Shown: positions 36,034 through 44,968, counted from the stretch's first letter. The stretch is DNA of 64,000 nucleotides from Brachyspira aalborgi (GCF_008016455.1 NZ_SAXU01000001.1:1116001-1180000), one strand, 5' to 3'. Notes: generated from the letters alone by a model not told the origin. Numbers and translations are program-made.

Positions 36034-37185
36034 TTAAAATTTTCTTTTCAAAATTATCGCTTTATGCGGGCATAATTCCTGACAACAATAGCAAGTTATA
36101 CATTTATCGTAATAATATTCAGGCGGATAATTTTTACCTTTTTTATTAAAATTAAGCGCAAGCGGAGTGACAGGACAAACTTTAACGCAAACGCCGCATT
36201 TTACGCATTTGCTATATTCTATTACGGGTTTCGGTATCATTATAGCGAATAATCTTTTTATTATTGGAAATGCGCTTAACTTCATTAAACTTCTTCCAAT
36301 TCCGATTCTTTTATGCGGTTTTTTGAAATCATTAACTTTAATGCTTTCAATATTATCTCCGACTATTTCAATATTTTCTTTATTTGAAAATCCGAGTTTA
36401 AATCCCATTTTTATTGTTGGAATTAAATTATAATCGAAAGAGATTATTTGAGATGCGACATAATCTAAAGCGATAGCATCCGAAGATAATAATAAAACAT
36501 TTAATTTTTTTGGGTTTCCGCTTCTTGGACCGTTTCCTTCCATAGCCATAATTCCGTCCATTATATATAATTTCGGATTAATTAATTTATTCAAATCTAA
36601 AAGCATTGTAGAAAAATCGTCAAAATCGGGAAGTTTCAAATGATACTCCGCTTTTCTAAATCCCGGGATGCAACCAAATTGATTTTTTACCGCTCCCGTC
36701 ATAATCGTTAAAGCATGCGATTTTAATTTTGGCAAACTTATTATCGTATCGGCTTCTAAAATCGGTTTTGCAATAGTAAAACTTTTTTCTTTTATTCCTT
36801 CGTTAAAACTTACGCCGATAGGTTCGTCAAAATCTGCATATTCAATATTTAGTTTTTCGGCAACTTCGCTTATTCCCGATTTTTGAGCTACAGAAATTCC
36901 TTTTCCAATTCCAGGAGAATCGCCATAAGAAATTTTTTTAATATTTTTCTTTTCTTTTATTTCTTGCAAAATTGAAATTATAGCTTCAAAAACTACGGGA
37001 TGAGTAGTGACAGATTTTTCTGCAGATTCTGAAGCGAGTAAATTTGGTTTTAATAAAATTTTATCGCCTTCTTTAATAAATAAATCTATTCCGCCGAGCA
37101 AATCGATTCCTCTATTTATAGCCGATTTTACTTCGCTTAATTCGTAATTATCGCATTTTATTAAAGCTACTTTTATTTTATCCAT
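36034..37185 (-). CDS. DUF362 protein with two [4Fe-4S] ferredoxin motifs
   Basis: 383 residues from the ATG at 37185, which follows AGAGG; an upstream TTG in frame is less likely. The DUF362 domain occupies residues 1-300, with ILLKPNLLA, KISYGDSPGIGKG and SLPKLKSHALTIMTGAVKNQFGC. The C-terminus has two 4Fe-4S sites, CVKCGVCVKVCP and CITCYCCQELCP. DUF362-ferredoxin proteins are found widely in anaerobes and probably move electrons to an unknown acceptor. It follows the glycosyltransferase gene by ten bases on the same strand. Confidence 0.88.
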   Translation of the reverse strand: MDKIKVALIKCDNYELSEVKSAINRGIDLLGGIDLFIKEGDKILLKPNLLASESAEKSVTTHPVVFEAIISILQEIKEKKNIKKISYGDSPGIGKGISVAQKSGISEVAEKLNIEYADFDEPIGVSFNEGIKEKSFTIAKPILEADTIISLPKLKSHALTIMTGAVKNQFGCIPGFRKAEYHLKLPDFDDFSTMLLDLNKLINPKLYIMDGIMAMEGNGPRSGNPKKLNVLLLSSDAIALDYVASQIISFDYNLIPTIKMGFKLGFSNKENIEIVGDNIESIKVNDFKKPHKRIGIGRSLMKLSAFPIIKRLFAIMIPKPVIEYSKCVKCGVCVKVCPVTPLALNFNKKGKNYPPEYYYDKCITCYCCQELCPHKAIILKRKF

Positions 37186-37195
37186 AAAATTACCT

Positions 37196-38200
37196 CTAAA
37201 CAATATCGTTTTTATAAAATTTAAATCTATTTTCTTTATAACGAATCGAAATATCTTTTGAAAATATTGAAAATCTTAAATAATTATATCTATATTTTAC
37301 TTTTGAATAATATTCTTTAATCGATGCGGATTCTATTAAATCTATAAATTCTTTAGAAAAATATTTATAATCTTCTTTATCAATATTTTTTATAACTTTA
37401 TTTAAAGTATTTTTTATAATTTCAAAAATTTTTCTTTCGTCTTCTTTATTAAAATTTTTCGTTCTAAATGCAAGAAAAACTTCCTGTTCGATATATTTTG
37501 CAAAAGATAGAGATTTATTTTTCCAAAAATTATATTCGCTATAAAATTCTTCCAAAATCTCAAACCATTTTTTTATCGCTACCGACAATATTTTAGGCTC
37601 TTTAATCGCTCTTTGAGAATCCTGTCCCGCTCTTTTAACATAATGATAATTTGCTTTATACTCAAAACTAACGGTTTTAACGAACATTAAAAGTTTATGC
37701 GAAAAAATTCCATCCTCGCCTGGTTGCACATTTAAAGGATATCTTAAAGTTTTATTTTCTTGTAAAATTTTTCTTTTTATAAACATTGAACAAGTAGGAA
37801 GCGCCGAATGAAAACCATGATTTTTATTTATTCTTTTATCTAAACTCCAAAAACTGCTTAATACTACCAAATCGCTGTCGTTTTTTTTAGCGTTATTATA
37901 AAATTTTTCAAAAAAATCTTCGTCTATATAATCGTCTCCGTCTACGCAAAATAAATATTCTCCGCTCGCTTTTTCAATTCCATCGTTCCTTGCCTCAGAC
38001 ACGCCCGCATTTTTTTTATCGATTATAATTATTCTTTCGTCTATTTCTTTATATTCTTTTAATATTTGCAACGAATTGTCAGTTGAGCCGTCATTTATAC
38101 AAATTATTTCTAAATTTTTATAAGTTTGATTAATTACGCTTTCCAAACAATTTTTTAAATATTTTGATACATTGTAAATTGGTATAATAACTGTTATCAT
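37196..38200 (-). CDS. family 2 glycosyltransferase
   Basis: 334 residues. GT-A fold at the N-terminus: VIIPIYNVSKYLKNCLESVINQTYKNLEIICINDGSTDNS, then the metal-binding DxD motif in LFCVDGDDYID near residue 91, and ARNDGIEKASGEY. It transfers a sugar from a nucleotide donor to a surface glycan acceptor. The C-terminal 130 residues are Lys-rich and helical, without a known acceptor domain. There is no signal peptide, so it acts at the cytoplasmic face of the membrane. It leads a two-gene unit with the DUF362 gene. Confidence 0.93.
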   Translation of the reverse strand: MITVIIPIYNVSKYLKNCLESVINQTYKNLEIICINDGSTDNSLQILKEYKEIDERIIIIDKKNAGVSEARNDGIEKASGEYLFCVDGDDYIDEDFFEKFYNNAKKNDSDLVVLSSFWSLDKRINKNHGFHSALPTCSMFIKRKILQENKTLRYPLNVQPGEDGIFSHKLLMFVKTVSFEYKANYHYVKRAGQDSQRAIKEPKILSVAIKKWFEILEEFYSEYNFWKNKSLSFAKYIEQEVFLAFRTKNFNKEDERKIFEIIKNTLNKVIKNIDKEDYKYFSKEFIDLIESASIKEYYSKVKYRYNYLRFSIFSKDISIRYKENRFKFYKNDIV

Positions 38201-38281
38201 TTTTTTATTATACTAAAATATTGAAAGTTTGTCAAAATAAATTTTATTTAAGAAAATATTTATTTATAATCTACAATAAAG

Positions 38282-38311
38282 AAAGACGACACATTTTCAC
38301 GCATCGTCTTT
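38282..38311. terminator. hairpin terminator after the proline-rich lipoprotein gene
   Basis: Perfect eight-pair stem (38282-38289 with 38304-38311), 14-base loop. It lies after the minus-strand lipoprotein gene. The U tract is weak on both strands. Confidence 0.5.
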
Positions 38312-38348
38312 AATTGCCTTATTCTATATTTTATTTTTTCTATATTTT

Positions 38349-38966
38349 TTATCTAGTCGCCTTAAATATTAAATTTCCTAAAGCTGACACATGCACTTGT
38401 ATAGTATTACCATCAATTTTTACATGAGCAACTTCTTTACCGTCTTTATACAACGCTTTAAAACCATCTCCCCAAGTTTTAGTATAAGGTTTAAGGTTTT
38501 TGTAATCGTAGTCATTGAAAGGTCCGCCGCTCAATGAAACTGCTCCGTTTGCTACCGTAATTGTTACTAAATAATTATTATATTCTTTATATCCTTTAGC
38601 TCCATTAGGGAATGTAATTGGCATATTAGTATTATATCTATGATTTGCTTTATCAGTATAAACTCCGTCTTTGCCTTTAAGTAATGCGGTATCTTCAGTT
38701 ATAGTTTGTTCTGGTTTAACGGGGGCTGGTATTTTTTCCGTGTCTAGCGTAGGGTAAATTGGGGCTGGTATTTTTTCCGTATCTAGCGTAGGGTCAACTG
38801 GGTCTGGATTAATAGGGTCTGGCGCTTTGTTCGTATCAAAATTTTCAGTGTCTGCAATTTGGAATTCAGTAACTGCGGTTGGTTTTTTCTTACAAGCTAC
38901 GGAAATTACGGCTACCATTATAGCTATGGCTATTACATAGAATAAGCGTTTTGTTTGTTTTTTCAT
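38349..38966 (-). CDS. proline-rich lipoprotein with tandem 13-residue repeat
   Basis: 205 residues from the ATG at 38966 (GAGGAG ribosome site). Signal peptide with lipobox AVISVAC, lipidated Cys near residue 25. A Pro/Asp-rich stalk follows, containing PTLDTEKIPAP twice in tandem and degenerate copies before them. The C-terminal domain (about residues 95-205) has beta-strand pattern, GVYTDKANHRYN, GDGFKALYKDGKEVAHVKIDGN, IQVHVSALGN; no family recognised. Likely anchored in the outer membrane with the stalk as a spacer. A TTGACT box on the minus strand near 39045 may be part of its promoter. Confidence 0.75.
   Translation of the reverse strand: MKKQTKRLFYVIAIAIMVAVISVACKKKPTAVTEFQIADTENFDTNKAPDPINPDPVDPTLDTEKIPAPIYPTLDTEKIPAPVKPEQTITEDTALLKGKDGVYTDKANHRYNTNMPITFPNGAKGYKEYNNYLVTITVANGAVSLSGGPFNDYDYKNLKPYTKTWGDGFKALYKDGKEVAHVKIDGNTIQVHVSALGNLIFKATR
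38722..38799 (-). repeat. 39-base in-frame tandem duplication in the lipoprotein
   Basis: Two adjacent 39-base units (38722-38760 and 38761-38799), near identical, each coding 13 residues of the proline-rich stalk. A third, partly decayed unit follows. The length is a multiple of three, so changes vary stalk length without breaking the frame. Confidence 0.85.
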
Positions 38967-39237
38967 AATATGCTCCTCGTTGGATTTACATCTCAACTTT
39001 TTAATTTATTTCTATACTTAAGATAAGAATTATTTTTAAATAGTCAATAACTTTTTATAATTCTTTAATTTTTTTATTTTAAAGATTAGTAAAAATTTTC
39101 ACTTTTAAAATAAGTCGTTTTAATTTATAAAGATATATTAATCGCTATAATAATTTTATTATAAATTCTTTATTGATAAATTTTTAAATTAAAAATATAA
39201 TAAATAAAAAATAAATTTTGAAAATGAGGATAAAAAA

Positions 39238-39720
39238 ATGAGCGTATATGATTATATCGTAAAAGATTATAGCGGAAAAGATGTTAAATTAAGCAAATAC
39301 GAGGGAAAAGTTTTATTAATAGTAAACACAGCGACAAAATGCGGATTTACAAAACAATATCCTGCATTGCAAGAATTATACAAAAAATACAAAAAAGAAG
39401 GTTTTGAGATTTTAGATTTTCCTTGTAATCAATTTGGAGGACAGGCTAAAGAACCTATAGAGGAAATATTAAAAATCAGAGAAGAAAATTACGGAGTTAA
39501 ATTTAAATTATTCGATAAAATAAAAGTCAACGGAAAAGAAGCCGAACCTTTATATCAATATTTAAAAAGCGAAAAACCGACTGAAGAAGGCGTAGAAAAA
39601 ATAAGATGGAATTTCACAAAATTTTTAATAGACAGAAAAGGAAAAATTGCAGGAAGATTTGATTCGAGAGTAAAACCTGAAGAGCTTGACGAAACTATAG
39701 AAAAATTATTAAAAAAATAG
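39238..39720 (+). CDS. glutathione peroxidase family thiol peroxidase
   Basis: 160 residues. Catalytic Cys35 is in NTATKCGFTKQYPALQ, with the Gln of the tetrad in FPCNQFGGQ and Trp/Asn in IRWNFTKFLIDRKG. The Cys form usually uses thioredoxin, not glutathione, as reductant. It removes hydrogen peroxide and lipid peroxides in the cytoplasm. It is a Cys, not selenocysteine, version. A GAGG ribosome site precedes the ATG. It is divergently arranged with the lipoprotein gene across a 270-base AT-rich spacer in which I saw only a TATAAT box near 39147. Confidence 0.95.
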   Translation: MSVYDYIVKDYSGKDVKLSKYEGKVLLIVNTATKCGFTKQYPALQELYKKYKKEGFEILDFPCNQFGGQAKEPIEEILKIREENYGVKFKLFDKIKVNGKEAEPLYQYLKSEKPTEEGVEKIRWNFTKFLIDRKGKIAGRFDSRVKPEELDETIEKLLKK

Positions 39721-39790
39721 TTTTTTCTATAAATTAACTTTAACTTTATTTTATTAAAATTCTAAAAATATAAAATATGATTTAATATTT

Positions 39791-40507
39791 ATGAATAAAG
39801 AAGATTTAATTAAAGCTTTAAAATATTCTTTTCCTATAACCGTTCCCGTTTTAATAGGTTATTTATTTTTGTCTATCGCTTATGGAATATTAATGAAAGC
39901 GAAAGGATTCGAGACTTGGCTTGCGCTTTTTATGAGTTTATTTGCATATTGCGGAAGTATGCAATATATCGCTGCAAATTATTTATTTTTAGCATCGTTT
40001 AATCCAATTTACGCTTTTATATTAACTTTAACCGTAAATTCGAGAATGAGTTTTGAGGGAATATCTATGGTTAGCAAATATAAAAATACGGGAATATTGA
40101 AACCTTTTTTAATATTTTTTATGACGGATGAAACTTTTTCAATTTTATATAGCGCAAAAATTCCAGAAAATATAAATAGAAAATATTTTTTATTTTTAGT
40201 TTCTTTTTTGGATTATTCTTATTGGGTTATCGGAACTTTAATCGGTTGTTTGCTCGGAGAGTTTGTAAAATTTAATACTAAAGGTTTGGATTTTGTTTTA
40301 ACGGCATTATTTATAGTTATATTCACGGAACAATGGCTTGAAAATAAAGGGAGAAAAGCTTCAATAATAGGTTTAATATGTTCAACGCCGATATTAATAT
40401 TTAAAACGAATACTTTTATAATTCTTGCTATGATTTTAATATTTGCGATTATAACAATAATTTATAATATAGAAAAATATAATAAATTACGAGAGAAAAA
40501 TGAATAA
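39791..40507 (+). CDS. azlC: AzlC family branched-chain amino acid exporter subunit
   Basis: 238 residues with about eight hydrophobic segments. AzlC motifs: KYSFPITVPVLIGYLFLSIAYGILM near the start, AYCGSMQYIAANYLF, NSRMSFEGISMVSKYKN and MTDETFSILY. With AzlD it exports branched-chain amino acids or analogues. The azlD gene starts eight bases before the end of this one, so both are translated together. No regulator of the AzlB type is near. Confidence 0.93.
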   Translation: MNKEDLIKALKYSFPITVPVLIGYLFLSIAYGILMKAKGFETWLALFMSLFAYCGSMQYIAANYLFLASFNPIYAFILTLTVNSRMSFEGISMVSKYKNTGILKPFLIFFMTDETFSILYSAKIPENINRKYFLFLVSFLDYSYWVIGTLIGCLLGEFVKFNTKGLDFVLTALFIVIFTEQWLENKGRKASIIGLICSTPILIFKTNTFIILAMILIFAIITIIYNIEKYNKLREKNE

Positions 40508-40829
40508 TAAAGAATTATTAATAACGGCTCTTATAATAGTTTTTGCTACAGTAATAATAAGATTTTTACCTTTTGTAATAATAAGAAAATCGATAGCCGA
40601 AAGAAAATATATAAAATTTTTAGGCGATATGATGCCTTATTCAATGATTGCCTTGCTTGTAATTTATTGTTTGAAAGAAGTTAATTTAATAAAATATCCT
40701 TATGGAATTCCCGAATTAATTTCTATAGCGATTATAATTATCTTGCATATTATTAAAAGAAATGTTTTAATAAGCATTGGAGTTGGAACTGTAATTTATA
40801 TGATTTTAGTTCAAACGATTTTTATTTAA
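40500..40829 (+). CDS. azlD: AzlD small membrane protein
   Basis: 109 residues, four membrane segments: an N-terminal LLITALIIVFATVIIRFLPF, GDMMPYSMIALLVIYCL, and two C-terminal helices. It is the small partner of AzlC and overlaps azlC by eight bases. The C-terminus contains IKRNVLISIGVGTVIYMIL typical of AzlD. Confidence 0.92.
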   Translation: MNNKELLITALIIVFATVIIRFLPFVIIRKSIAERKYIKFLGDMMPYSMIALLVIYCLKEVNLIKYPYGIPELISIAIIIILHIIKRNVLISIGVGTVIYMILVQTIFI

Positions 40830-40849
40830 ATTATATAATTGGAGTAATT

Positions 40850-41260
40850 ATGGGATTATACGAATATTTATCTTCAGGTTTTGGCAAAGCGGAAGATTTA
40901 AATTGTGCCGAAAAAATATTATATGGAGCTAATGAAATATACGATTTGGGAATAGACAAAAACGATTTGAAAATGGCTGCGGGTTTCGGAGGCGGAATGG
41001 GAGTAGGAATTACCTGCGGAATAATAACGGGATGCATAATGGCGTTTTCAAAAGCTTTTATAATAGACAAAGGACATGAAAGTTCATTTTTAAAAGAAAT
41101 AGAATTAGAATTTATAACGAGATTTCAGGAAAAAACGGGAGAGACTAATTGCATTCCTTTAGTTGAAAAATATAGAAGCCCAATAAATGGATGCGATTAT
41201 ATTCTTTTTGAAGCCTGCAAAATTTTTGACGATATTATGAATAGATATTATAAAAAATAA
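40850..41260 (+). CDS. C_GCAxxG_C_C family redox protein
   Basis: 136 residues. The family is named for its Cys spacing: here NCAEKILYG near residue 20, then GGGMGVGITCGIITGCIMAFS near residue 50, and NGCDYILFEACKIF near the end. It has a Gly-rich loop and two helices. Members are thought to bind a metal or act in redox, some being selenoproteins; this one is all Cys, and the canonical GCA motif is partly changed (GITCG). A GGAG ribosome site precedes the ATG and the gene follows azlD by 20 bases, so it may belong to that transcript. Confidence 0.75.
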   Translation: MGLYEYLSSGFGKAEDLNCAEKILYGANEIYDLGIDKNDLKMAAGFGGGMGVGITCGIITGCIMAFSKAFIIDKGHESSFLKEIELEFITRFQEKTGETNCIPLVEKYRSPINGCDYILFEACKIFDDIMNRYYKK

Positions 41261-41261
41261 C

Positions 41262-41290
41262 TTGACTTTTATAATAATTTTTTTTATAAT
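41262..41290 (+). promoter_or_regulatory. sigma-70 promoter of the riboswitch-metE unit
   Basis: TTGACT at 41262-41267 and TATAAT at 41285-41290 with a 17-base spacer, just before the cobalamin riboswitch. Confidence 0.75.
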
Positions 41291-41299
41291 TAAAAGCTA

Positions 41300-41450
41300 C
41301 TTAAACTTAAGGTTTAAAGTATATATTTAGGGGAAATAAGGGTGAAAATCCCTTGCTGGCACGCAACCGTAAAGTCCAAAAATAATTGGCGAAGTCGGAA
41401 TACCTATACAAATAATCGAGTCGAGCGCACTGGATTAGCTCACTCCTTTG
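41300..41450 (+). promoter_or_regulatory. cobalamin (B12) riboswitch
   Basis: The conserved core is plain: AGGGGAAATAAGGGTGAAAA, TCCCTTGCTGGC, then ACGCAACCGTAA, which is the B12-box region of the aptamer, followed by peripheral stems and CACTGG. It sits between a strong promoter and metE. Downstream (41473-41501) an 11-pair AT-rich stem, TAGAATT with AATTCTA at its ends, may be the expression platform that stops transcription or hides the ribosome site. Binding of cobalamin should turn metE off. The exact ends are approximate. Confidence 0.9.
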
Positions 41451-41538
41451 TTTTAATTAAGGATATAATTTATAGAATTTTTTAAATATTAAAGAATTCT
41501 AGAGTTTTATATTAAATTTTTTATTTAAGGAGTTGCCT

Positions 41539-43782
41539 ATGAGCAATATAATCGGATTTCCAAGAATCGGACAAAACAGAGAATTAAAAAAGACATTAGA
41601 AGCTTTTTGGAGCAATAAAGTCAATGAAAACGAATTAGAAAAAGTTTCTAAAGACTTGAGAGCAAAACATTGGAGTTTACAGAAAAATTTAGATTTCGTA
41701 TGCGTCAATGATTTTAGTTTATACGATAATATGCTTGATATAGCGTATTATCTTGGTGCTAAACCTTCAAGGTTTAAAGATTTAGAGGGTTTAGAATTGT
41801 ATTTTGCAATGGCAAGAGGACATAAGAATGGAGCGGCTTGCGAGATGACAAAATGGTTTAATACAAATTATCATTATGTCGTTCCTGAATTAAGCGTTAA
41901 TGATAATTATAAAATAAATCCAAATCCAATAATTGAGCAATATAAAGAAGCTAAAGAATTAGGATATAAACCAAAAATATGTCTCATAGGACTTTTTACT
42001 TTTATAGCGCTCAGTAAATTTGACTCTAATGATTTTGATACAATTTTTGAGAAAGTAAAAAACGCATATTTTTTATTACTTGACGAAATAGTTAAATTAG
42101 ATTCAAATATAATAGTTGAATTTAGCGAACCGATATTCGTGAAAGGAGAAGATAAAAGATTTTTTGGTAAAATTAAAGAAGTATATAATCAAATTAGCGC
42201 AAAAGGCATTAAGGCTATTGTCAGCACATTTTTTGAACATAGTAACGAATCAAGCGAGATTTTACTCAAAAGCGATATTTATGCTTTAGGTTTAGATTTT
42301 GTAGCTGGAAATAAAAATTTTGATATTCTTCAAAAATTTTCTAAAAGCGATAAAATCCTTTACGCTGGCATTATAGACGGTAGAAATATCTGGATAGCAA
42401 ATATAGAATATAAACTTGAATTGCTTGAAAAAATCGGCAGTATTATTACGAAAGACAATATTGTAGTAAGTTCGTCTTGTTCGCTTTTGCATACGCCTTT
42501 TAGTAAAGATAACGAAGATAAAATAGACGAAGAAATATTATCTTGGTTTAGTTTTGCCAAAGAAAAAATTGAGGAGATTATAATTTTAGAAGAAGTTTTT
42601 AAAAACGGAATAAACTCTAAAGTAAAAGACTTTTTAGAAAAAAATAAACAAATTAATTTATCTCGTTCTAGTTCCGATAAAACCAATAATAAATTTATTA
42701 GAGAGCGAATAAATAAAATAAATCAAAAAGAGCGTTCGCTTCCATATAGAGAGCGTATAAAAATACAACATAAAGAGTTAGGATATTCAAATTTATCAAC
42801 CACTACGATTGGTTCATTTCCTCAAACTCCAGAAATTAGAGCTTTACGATTAGGATATAAAAAAGGCGATATAGCCGAAAAAGAATATAAAGACGGTATA
42901 AAAAATTATATTAAAGACTGCGTTACTTTTCAAGAGGATATTGGATTAGATATATTGGTGCATGGCGAACCAGAGCGAAACGATATGGTAGAATATTTTG
43001 GCGAACAAATGGAAGGTTTTGTATTTAGTAAGAATGCATGGGTGCAAAGTTATGGCAGTCGCTGCGTAAAACCACCTATTATTTACGGAGATATATCTCG
43101 TCCAAAAGCAATGACGGTAGAATGGATAACTTACGCTCAAAGTCTTACAAAAAAGATTATGAAAGGTATGCTTACGGGACCGGTTACAATATTAAATTGG
43201 AGTTTTGTTAGAGACGATATTAGCAGGGAATCTGTATGTAAACAAATAGCTCTTGGCATTATGGACGAGATTGACGATTTACAAAAAGCGGGAATTAAGA
43301 TTATTCAAGTCGATGAAGCCGCTTTTAAAGAAGGCTATCCTCTACGAACCGAAAATATTAAAGAATACGAAAAATGGGCGTTAGAATGTTTTAAAATTGC
43401 CACAGCTATAGCAAAACCAGAGACTCAAATTCATACTCATATGTGTTATAGCGAGTTTAACGATATTATTAAAACGATTGAAAAACTTGACGCCGATGTA
43501 ATAAGTATAGAGACGACAAGAAGCGGAAACGAATTGCTTAAAGTATTCAAAAAAATCGGCTATACTCATGAAATCGGACCTGGCGTATATGATATTCATA
43601 GCCCAAGAATACCAAGCGTTGAAGAAATCAAAAATCAAATTAAAGCTTTGTTAGAAGTTTTGCCGAAAGAACAACTATGGATAAATCCAGACTGCGGATT
43701 AAAAACTCGCAAATGGGAAGAAATTAAACCGAGTCTAAAAAATATAGTAGAAGCTACTCAATCGATACGACAAAGCATATAA
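41539..43782 (+). CDS. metE: cobalamin-independent methionine synthase MetE
   Basis: 747 residues from the ATG at 41539 (AAGGAG seven bases upstream; a TTG two codons earlier is in frame but less suitable). Two TIM-barrel halves: the N-terminal domain begins SNIIGFPRIGQNRELKKTLE; the catalytic half begins near residue 420 with SNLSTTTIGSFPQTPEIR. Zinc ligands are in HTHMCYSEF and NPDCGLKTR, and VDEAAFKEG with the conserved Asp is present. It transfers methyl from 5-methyltetrahydrofolate to homocysteine without B12. The riboswitch shows that the organism uses B12 when it can and makes MetE only when B12 is short. Confidence 0.97.
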   Translation: MSNIIGFPRIGQNRELKKTLEAFWSNKVNENELEKVSKDLRAKHWSLQKNLDFVCVNDFSLYDNMLDIAYYLGAKPSRFKDLEGLELYFAMARGHKNGAACEMTKWFNTNYHYVVPELSVNDNYKINPNPIIEQYKEAKELGYKPKICLIGLFTFIALSKFDSNDFDTIFEKVKNAYFLLLDEIVKLDSNIIVEFSEPIFVKGEDKRFFGKIKEVYNQISAKGIKAIVSTFFEHSNESSEILLKSDIYALGLDFVAGNKNFDILQKFSKSDKILYAGIIDGRNIWIANIEYKLELLEKIGSIITKDNIVVSSSCSLLHTPFSKDNEDKIDEEILSWFSFAKEKIEEIIILEEVFKNGINSKVKDFLEKNKQINLSRSSSDKTNNKFIRERINKINQKERSLPYRERIKIQHKELGYSNLSTTTIGSFPQTPEIRALRLGYKKGDIAEKEYKDGIKNYIKDCVTFQEDIGLDILVHGEPERNDMVEYFGEQMEGFVFSKNAWVQSYGSRCVKPPIIYGDISRPKAMTVEWITYAQSLTKKIMKGMLTGPVTILNWSFVRDDISRESVCKQIALGIMDEIDDLQKAGIKIIQVDEAAFKEGYPLRTENIKEYEKWALECFKIATAIAKPETQIHTHMCYSEFNDIIKTIEKLDADVISIETTRSGNELLKVFKKIGYTHEIGPGVYDIHSPRIPSVEEIKNQIKALLEVLPKEQLWINPDCGLKTRKWEEIKPSLKNIVEATQSIRQSI

Positions 43783-43809
43783 ATTATTTTTATATTGATT
43801 TTAATTATT

Positions 43810-43855
43810 AAAGAGGTTTTGAATATTTATATTATTTAAAAGCCTCTTTTATTTA
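43810..43855 (+). terminator. intrinsic terminator of metE
   Basis: Stem AAAGAGG with CCTCTTT extended by four more pairs (43810-43820 with 43838-43849), followed by TTTTATTTATTTTT. Confidence 0.85.
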
Positions 43856-43871
43856 TTTTTATAAAAACAAC

Positions 43872-43899
43872 TTGACAAAATAATATTTTATTATATAAT
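43872..43899 (+). promoter_or_regulatory. promoter ahead of the heptanucleotide repeat
   Basis: TTGACA at 43872-43877 and TATAAT at 43894-43899 with a 16-base spacer. A second TATAAT lies at 43915. The predicted transcript starts next to the ATG of the short repeat ORF. Confidence 0.7.
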
Positions 43900-43908
43900 T
43901 TATTTATT

Positions 43909-43983
43909 ATGTTATATAATCGTTTATCTTATAACTGTGTGACCGTCAACCGTCAACCGTCAACCGTCAACCGTCAACGCTAA
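43909..43983 (+). CDS. short ORF containing the heptanucleotide repeat
   Basis: 24 codons, MLYNRLSYNCVTVNRQPSTV and so on, ending at TAA 43981. It begins within about ten bases of the predicted transcription start, so the message would be nearly leaderless. The seven-base repeat shifts its frame with every copy change. It does not reach the glycosyltransferase start at 44060 in any frame that I followed: the frame of that gene has a TAA at 44024. It may only tune expression. Confidence 0.3.
   Translation: MLYNRLSYNCVTVNRQPSTVNRQR
43942..43976 (+). repeat. (ACCGTCA)x5 tandem repeat
   Basis: Five perfect copies of a seven-base unit, plus a partial one. It lies in the 5' leader of a glycosyltransferase gene. 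Its GC content stands out from the AT-rich surroundings. Confidence 0.95.
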
Positions 43984-44059
43984 AATTATGTTTATTTAAT
44001 TTTTTCTATTGCATAAAATTATTTAACGCATTGTTAAAAATATATTCAAGGTATGTATT

Positions 44060-44968
44060 ATGAATATAGTAATAATACATATGGGATTTGCTAAATATTT
44101 GCTATATGTTTTAAGACAAATAAAAATAACAAATCCAAACTCCGAAATATTTTTAATATCCGATAAAGAAAATAAAAAATATTCTAAATATTCCACTTTT
44201 GTTGATATATCTAAAATACAAAGTTTAGAATCTAAAAGTTTTAAAGAAAATTATATTCATCTTGGAAAAAGCGCTCCTAATTACGAAATGTTTTGTATGT
44301 TAAGATGGATTATATTGAGAGATTTTATGAGAGAATATAATATAAAAGAATGTTTGCATATCGATAGCGACATTTTAATATTTTCCGATTTGAATAAAGC
44401 TTTAAATCCATTTTCAAATTATAAAATATCTCTCGCTCATAATTTGGCTTTAACTATGCATATTAAAGATATTGAAATTTTAGACGAATTTTCAAAATAT
44501 TTATTATTCAAATATACTAACGAAAACGAACTTAATAAATTAAAAGATATGTATTATAAAGCCGACAGAATAAATAATGGAGTTGTGGGAAGTATTTCGG
44601 ATATGGATATATCGAGAGAATTTTTTTCGAGCATAAAAGATCCGATTGGAGATTTAAGCGAAATTGTAAACGATTCTATTTTTGATTCTGCAATAGTTTA
44701 TGGAGAGCCTGAATTTGAAATGCTGAAAAAAGGAAAATACAAATTGAAGAAAATATTTTTTGAAAATAAAATTCATTTTTGTAATTATAGATTAAACGGA
44801 GAAAATAAAAAAATTAAATTTCATTCTTTGCATCTTTTAACTTGGACAAAATTATTTATTAAAAAATTATCGAATTGCAAAGATTTAGATTTTAATCCTT
44901 ATTTTATAAATATATATAGAGAATTTACAGTTTTCAAGTCAAAAATTAGAAAGTACATAAATAAATAA
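44060..44968 (+). CDS. glycosyltransferase, GT-A fold (GT8-like)
   Basis: 302 residues. The nucleotide-sugar site is the DxD motif in CLHIDSDILIFSDLN near residue 103. The N-terminus MNIVIIHMGFAKYLLYVLRQI starts a Rossmann-like strand, and HFCNYRLNG and KFHSLHLLTW near the C-terminus contribute His residues as in GT8 and related families. I infer transfer of a sugar to a surface polysaccharide or protein. The gene stands alone behind a promoter and a variable heptanucleotide repeat. No good ribosome site is seen besides AAGGTATG. Confidence 0.75.
   Translation: MNIVIIHMGFAKYLLYVLRQIKITNPNSEIFLISDKENKKYSKYSTFVDISKIQSLESKSFKENYIHLGKSAPNYEMFCMLRWIILRDFMREYNIKECLHIDSDILIFSDLNKALNPFSNYKISLAHNLALTMHIKDIEILDEFSKYLLFKYTNENELNKLKDMYYKADRINNGVVGSISDMDISREFFSSIKDPIGDLSEIVNDSIFDSAIVYGEPEFEMLKKGKYKLKKIFFENKIHFCNYRLNGENKKIKFHSLHLLTWTKLFIKKLSNCKDLDFNPYFINIYREFTVFKSKIRKYINK

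Noticed and set aside
43942-43976. Repeat as an iteron or replication origin element
   Set aside because: Only five seven-base copies, no DnaA boxes and no replication gene nearby; its position in a gene leader fits phase variation better.
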